The notes below the pieces were generated by a model that saw only the letters and a list, made by a program, of their open reading frames with translations, had not been told where the DNA came from and ran no database searches. DNA of 64,000 bases from Fasciola hepatica. Lineage: Eukaryota > Platyhelminthes > Trematoda > Plagiorchiida > Fasciolidae. The stretch's first letter is position 1. Each line of letters begins with the position of its first letter. Location: assembly GCA_948099385.1 (NCBI GenBank), contig CANUEZ040000068.1:640001-704000 (forward strand), read 5' to 3'. The translations under genes were made by a program, and so were the position numbers. This document shows, in pieces, positions 59,301 to 64,000 of the stretch.

Positions 59301-59975
59301 TTGCACTCATTGTTGTGGTGATCACTTTGAATTAGGTGAGAAGGGTACTTACCTCGGGAGCTTGATAACACCCGCAGGTGGTGGTGTGGGGGAGATCAGA
59401 TCAAGAATGGCTAGAGATCGAGCAGCTTTCACATATCCACAACACTTGTGGCGGTGGAGTGACACCCACCCTACTACCCCATTAGTGACAAGCGCAAGTC
59501 GCCGCTGTTCGTAGAGTTTTGCTTTGCAGTTGCGAGACCTAGTCATTTCGTGAGGAAGACGCACTGTATCTTCCAGTTATCGAAAACCGATGTCTCGGAA
59601 ACAACTTAGTTCTGGTGAGAACATCAAGTGAGCCATGATCAAGTGAGCCATCGTGCTTTGGGCACAGATAGCCGCGCTTCCAAAGAAGTGCTCGCTCTGC
59701 ACCGCCTCCGATTGGTAGGTCATATTTCACGAATGCCTGCCAATCTTCTACTATTCCGCACTCTATTCGAATGTGCTGGTCGAAGCTGCAAGAAGTCTTT
59801 TGTTTGTCAGACAACCACTTGGCTCACATGAATAATGAAGCTTGAATGAGATTCGGATCAGGTTAAAGCTTCTCGTTGGGGCCCAAGAACGAGAAATATA
59901 GTTAGCTGGAGACGTTAGGGACATGGCCCAGTTTATAATCAGTGGCGCAAATACTATGCTTTCTCTCTCGTGTCT
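59301..59975 (+). pseudogene. LINE 3' remnant, RTE/SR2-like
   Basis: GTYLGSLITPAGGGVGEIRS at about 59346 (family wording TYLGSLISPGG...EI..RI), MARDRAAFTYPQHLWRWSD, then in later frames DQVSHRALG, LHRLRLVGHISRMPANLL (the RWLGHVLRMP box), and near the end DMAQ...NQWRKY split by frameshifts. It has the same domain order as the copies at 32.6 and 54 kb. Dead and 5'-truncated. Confidence 0.75.
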
Positions 59976-60114
59976 CGAAAATTAAAAATGTTAGCTATAC
60001 ATATCAAATGGAAAAAACCATCAAATATGCTTTAAAAGAGGAAAAAATCCACAGCATTTTCTATTTAGTGACTGCTTATTTTGCTGTGCTCCACTTCCCT
60101 CTCGTATCTGTGTA
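59976..60114. other. no recognised feature
   Basis: Short AT-rich stretch between the LINE and the family C fragment. Confidence 0.4.
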
Positions 60115-60188
60115 ACTTTTGTTGTTGCTGCCAACCCAACGAACAACAAGGCTGCAAGTGCAAGAGCTCATATTGATATTAAGTAGTA
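60115..60188 (-). mobile_element. hammerhead repeat family C, fragment
   Basis: Resembles the post-hammerhead tail of family C on the minus strand, with the shared words ACCCAACGAACAACAAGGCTGCA and GTGCAAGAGCT as at 3846-3880. The hammerhead itself is missing. It ends in an AT tract, like the other copies. Confidence 0.65.
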
Positions 60189-60205
60189 CATATATATATA
60201 TATAT
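60189..60205. repeat. (AT)n microsatellite
   Basis: Short AT tract beside the family C fragment. Confidence 0.9.
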
Positions 60206-61555
60206 TCGCATATTTATATTTCTCATACGGAGAAGGAGATTCAGATCACTTTATTTGTCTTGCATCATTACTTCAGAATCATTCCTAATAGCTTGAGCAT
60301 CGTACGTTCTCGGAATCGTTCACCCAGGGTTTGTGTCAAACCGTAATCCAGTTGCTCCTGATGATCTTCATCCCCGGTTGAAACAGCTCTATACTGCAAC
60401 TAGGGCTTCCAGGGATAAAGTGAGTGTTTATGACAAAAAATGAATTTCACTGTATGTCCCGCCGAATCAGACTTCTGACACGCCGAGTTAAAACGAGCCA
60501 ATGAACATGTGATCAGATCAAGTGAGTAAGTGTTCAACCGTCATCTTTCCAAGTTTAAAACTTATTGCAGTTTTAGTAGCCCACTTGTTTCCGCGTCATT
60601 ATGGATGTGCTTTTGATATTTCTATTATTTTGTTTGTTATGTCCTCAGATCACTTTTTTTAGTTTACAGCCATCTTTGAACCCTGGTGTTATTACTTATT
60701 ATACCTTCCTTAAAACATATTCTAATACTACAGTTAATAATATAATCATCCGGCGAGAATGGTAACATGAGACAAATTGCTATTTTTTCAGGAAATCAAC
60801 GCGAAAAGTTGGATTTGAAGTAAATTGTTTCACTCACTTGATTATTTCTCGTTGAACAACCCGCACAAATTTCTCATTAGCGTTATGTTGCCTCCTTTTT
60901 CAGCACTGAACAATACTCATATGTTACGCTGTCTCAAAAATGCATGCTGTGTCTTTTGGTAATCTAGTCTTTCATAAATAACGATTATCATCAGTTCCAT
61001 ACACTGCTCTCAAGTAGTTGCGGGAAAAATATGAAATGAAAATTGTTTCACACCATAAATTACCACGAGGAAAATCAACGGATTGAAGAAGGTACATTCA
61101 GCTTGTTCCAATCATAAAATGTTACACTATAGCACACTGTAAGCTGTCGATTGGGGAGTGCATACCGAATTCTCAAACACGACAAAAGCCTACTTTGGTT
61201 CATCAAAGGTGACGTGACAAATGTCCCTTTTATATAATATTGGCATAAACCAAACTACCACTGTAACCGGTAAAAATTCGAAGGCATACCAATTATCCTA
61301 CTAGAGATAGATGGACGCATCGGAGGCATCCGTAAAGAGCATTCGCCATGGCTATCCCGGAACCCCGGAATATGAGGAATCAGAATCCGTTGACAAATGA
61401 ATGGATAAAAAGCAAAACATTATTTCCAAGACTTTGGTACCCTCATGCAGTTTGTTGAATCTGTTTTGCCTGTTTGAACCCTGCTCGTTCATCAACACCA
61501 ACCTATGCTACGTTTCGACCGGTTGACATATTCCTAATTCACTAGACGTTGACCA
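60206..61555. other. no recognised feature
   Basis: AT-rich sequence without frames longer than 60 codons and without shared repeats. Confidence 0.45.
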
Positions 61556-62130
61556 CTTGATTGAACCTCTATCAGTCCACATCATTCCCCATCGCTCTCA
61601 AGCGTTGCCCGTCTGTCACACACACACACACTCACACACTCACACATACGCTGAACCACCGCTCGGATGACTGACATGACCTGACTAGACTGTTCGATTA
61701 GGCACCGAATTCTGATCGGCTGCACCCGGCAGACATGTACAATCAAGCCTATGTACTGACGCACGCACACACGCACCTACACAAGACCGTGACCTGTTCG
61801 ACCCGTGACTAATCGTGTATTTGCGTGCCTGAGCGAATCCCTGCCCCACTCACTGGTTGGTCAGAACCGCCGATGGATTTCCGCCTGTTCGCCTTTCCGT
61901 TCGTTTGTGTCCCTTATATGCCCGTTCCTTTCCTTGTCATTGTTTGCGGTGGTCGTTTCGTTAACCAACTTGGTGACTTGTGCCTCGGCCAAGTGGCCAT
62001 AGTACGTGTTATCCTTTCTGAACTGTACGGAACGTTAGTAAACAGTGATTCCCCTAAGGAGCCACGTTTTGAAGTTTGTACATTTACCCCTTTGATTGAC
62101 TATTGTTTGCAGTACCGCTAAGAAACCTCA
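61556..62130. other. GC-richer block with CA repeat, unidentified
   Basis: Composition changes sharply here. After the CA tract, a proline- and valine-rich plus frame is open at 61825-62121 with no motif. It also has a TATA-like word (CTTATATGCCC, about 61913). It could be an LTR or promoter-bearing part of an unknown element, but no partner repeat lies in the window. Confidence 0.3.
61616..61648. repeat. (CA)n microsatellite, imperfect
   Basis: CA dinucleotides with a few CT interruptions. Confidence 0.9.
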
Positions 62131-64000
62131 GTTAGTTTGGTTTGGCTTCTGAGGAGAGCGCGTCACTCCAAATCGGCCTAGACACCGGATAAATTTGACT
62201 ATAGTTCATGAATCGGACCTATGTATCTAACACAGTTATTTTCGGAAACAGAAGAGTTTTGTATAGACGTACTGTGGTATTTTTCATCGTAATGAAACCA
62301 GACATGTTTGTTCATTGCGTTTTTGTGGGTGACGACACGGAAGACCCCATGACAGTGCTGAGAAACGTGGATGAATACTGTTAAGGCCAACCAAGTGAAA
62401 AGGACACCCGGATCACTAATGATAATAATACAGTAGATGTCCCCGTGGAAAGTAGCGTCCAAAACACAGACGCAGAGGGCACTAAGCTTGCTGAAGACGA
62501 ATCAAACAGTTAAATCACTGAGAGATACAAAAGGGTGAGGTCATCCGCAAAACACTCTGTGACAGAAGTAGATGATCTGCAAGAAGTAGAAAAAGATTAG
62601 GAAGTAAGGGTTGAGGACATTCCAAAATGATTCAGTCGGTGGAGAGATCGGATTTTGAGAAACCAGTCCATCGATATCCAGCCGAATAAGATGATTGTTC
62701 AAGGAAGCTGAAGGAGCATATAATAAAGGATAGACAGTATCACAGAGGATGGTAAAATCATCACATGAACCTGGAAGAACCAGAAACCGTCGTCTTCCCA
62801 AAGAAGAGAGGATGCGAGGGTTGTAGCAGATATAATAAAAGAGACCCTGGTTAGGTGGTCGGAGAGCACTGTAAATATGTGGCAACTAATGGAAATGAAG
62901 CCTACCGCAAGGTGGTTTTTAACTGGTAAGTAACAACAGAAGTAAAAGTCATAGAACGCTCGATGGGGTAATATCTGCCTGCATCGAGACTAAATCAGGA
63001 TATGTGCAAGCATCGGCCGTTGATGCAGTCATTTTTGGGTTTTCAAAACTGAATTACTATAATGAGCAACATTTTATTTTAAAATTCTCAGGTTTCCTAC
63101 ACTCAAACTCCTTTGGTAACAGCAAAACAACATTTTAAATATTTCAAACGAAATAAGAATGCACACTAAAATGATATGTATCTTTTCATCCATCAACACG
63201 GGGTGTTTGTTATTGCGGAATTCTCGTGAAGTGACGAATCTGTTCAATTATCTTGATGAAATTGCTTGCATCTTTCCTGCGCTGATCAAGGTTTATCACA
63301 AGCGTACCTGGAAAAGAATGTGGATCAAGATGCTGGTCACCAGAGTGATGGTAAAGCTGTTGAGGCTTTTGCTTCTAATGATGATTACGATAATGCTGAT
63401 GATGCTAACCTGTGAGTGAGAATGATAAAAACAATGCGCACCGAACATTCTCAAAACCAGTATGAAAATGTTCGCTTTGATTGGGTTTATTAAAAGCAGT
63501 ACAAGAGGATCAGTTTGGAGGCGTGCACTGATAGGACAATGAAACATTAAGCAACCCAGTTTTCCAAGACAACGATGAGCGGTGGTATCCGAAAATGTAG
63601 CTGGTTTTATACTTGACCAGCGTTCTTTGATCTAAAACTCAGTCAGCATCTGTAGACCACCCTACAGAGTGGTGAATGCAGCTCATCACTAAATATCTTA
63701 ACAGACCGTTGTTGGGTTCAGCAGAGATTCCCTCTGAAGCGAACTTATTCGTAAAATTATTCACCTGCTCCACTGAGCCGAAGCTGTTACCCAGAAGTTC
63801 ATGTTTGACCACACAAAGGCAAAAGGTAGATTCTCGACTAAGGGCCAAATTAAACCCGTTTGCCCTTCTTCTAGTCTGGACTAATCAATTAAGTAGCACA
63901 AGGGCCCATAACGCAATCAATTTTGACATGTTCTGCAGTGATCTATCAAAAATTTTACACACTAGCGAGTTCAATCTTACAGCATGAGCACGAAACATGT
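62131..64000. other. gene-poor DNA, nothing recognised
   Basis: A 114-codon minus frame (62541-62885) and a 103-codon plus frame (63676-63987) show no motif. Nothing else was seen. Confidence 0.4.

Noticed and set aside
61556..62130. LTR of an unknown element
   Set aside because: A TATA-like word and compositional change are present, but there is no second copy, no TG...CA ends and no primer site.
1..64000. CRISPR array, operon or bacterial gene system
   Set aside because: No regularly spaced direct repeats, no long contiguous ORFs and no ribosome-binding-site pattern; the repeat content is eukaryotic.

Overview
The window reads as repeat-rich, gene-poor eukaryotic DNA, most probably from a parasitic flatworm (trematode-like). 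The grounds are the company of repeats: a decayed Ty3/gypsy element of the CsRn1 kind with a tRNA-Trp-like primer site, RTE/SR2-type LINE 3' ends, a Rex1/jockey-type LINE, a Penelope-like element (PLE) tail, and several families of short repeats carrying hammerhead ribozyme (HHR) motifs, as described for schistosome Sm-alpha elements and for PLEs. There is no bacterial gene organisation and no long intact ORF. Open frames are short and AT-rich, with AT microsatellites throughout.

Layout. 1-8 kb: gene-poor DNA with two HHR repeats of family B (2.6 and 7.6-8.0 kb), one of family C (3.6-4.0 kb), two AT microsatellites and a GC-richer block. 8.3-10 kb: decayed LINE on the minus strand. 12.1-18.2 kb: a CsRn1-like LTR element (LTR, primer site, gag, protease, RT, RNase H, integrase, LTR) whose 3' LTR is interrupted by an 823-bp family A element. 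That element is a near-perfect inverted repeat with two tRNA-like/HHR modules and a 12-bp target-site duplication. 18.5-22.3 kb: the best non-repeat coding candidates, a 125-aa single-pass membrane ORF (minus) and a two-exon 3' gene end (plus), with an integrase fragment between them. 23.9-25.2 kb: second Rex1/jockey-type LINE. 30.4 and 39.2 kb: PLE-tail hammerhead motifs, the second just downstream of PLE coding sequence. 32.6-33.8, 53.7-54.5 and 59.3-60.0 kb: RTE-type LINE remnants. 37.3 and 47.1 kb: further integrase fragments. 52.0-52.7 kb: family C in inverted and head-to-tail arrangement. 55.3-56.4 kb: an old family A copy beside a well-formed 240-bp candidate exon. The remainder looks intronic or intergenic.

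Main message: at least nine hammerhead-like motifs in four families lie in 64 kb. Families A, B and C recur as inverted and/or head-to-tail partial units. Families A and B place a tRNA-like pol III module 2-3 nt upstream of the ribozyme. The copy at 2635-2689 keeps every core nucleotide I can check; the others show graded decay. The working model is a set of non-autonomous, PLE- or retrozyme-like elements. All boundaries were read by eye without alignment.
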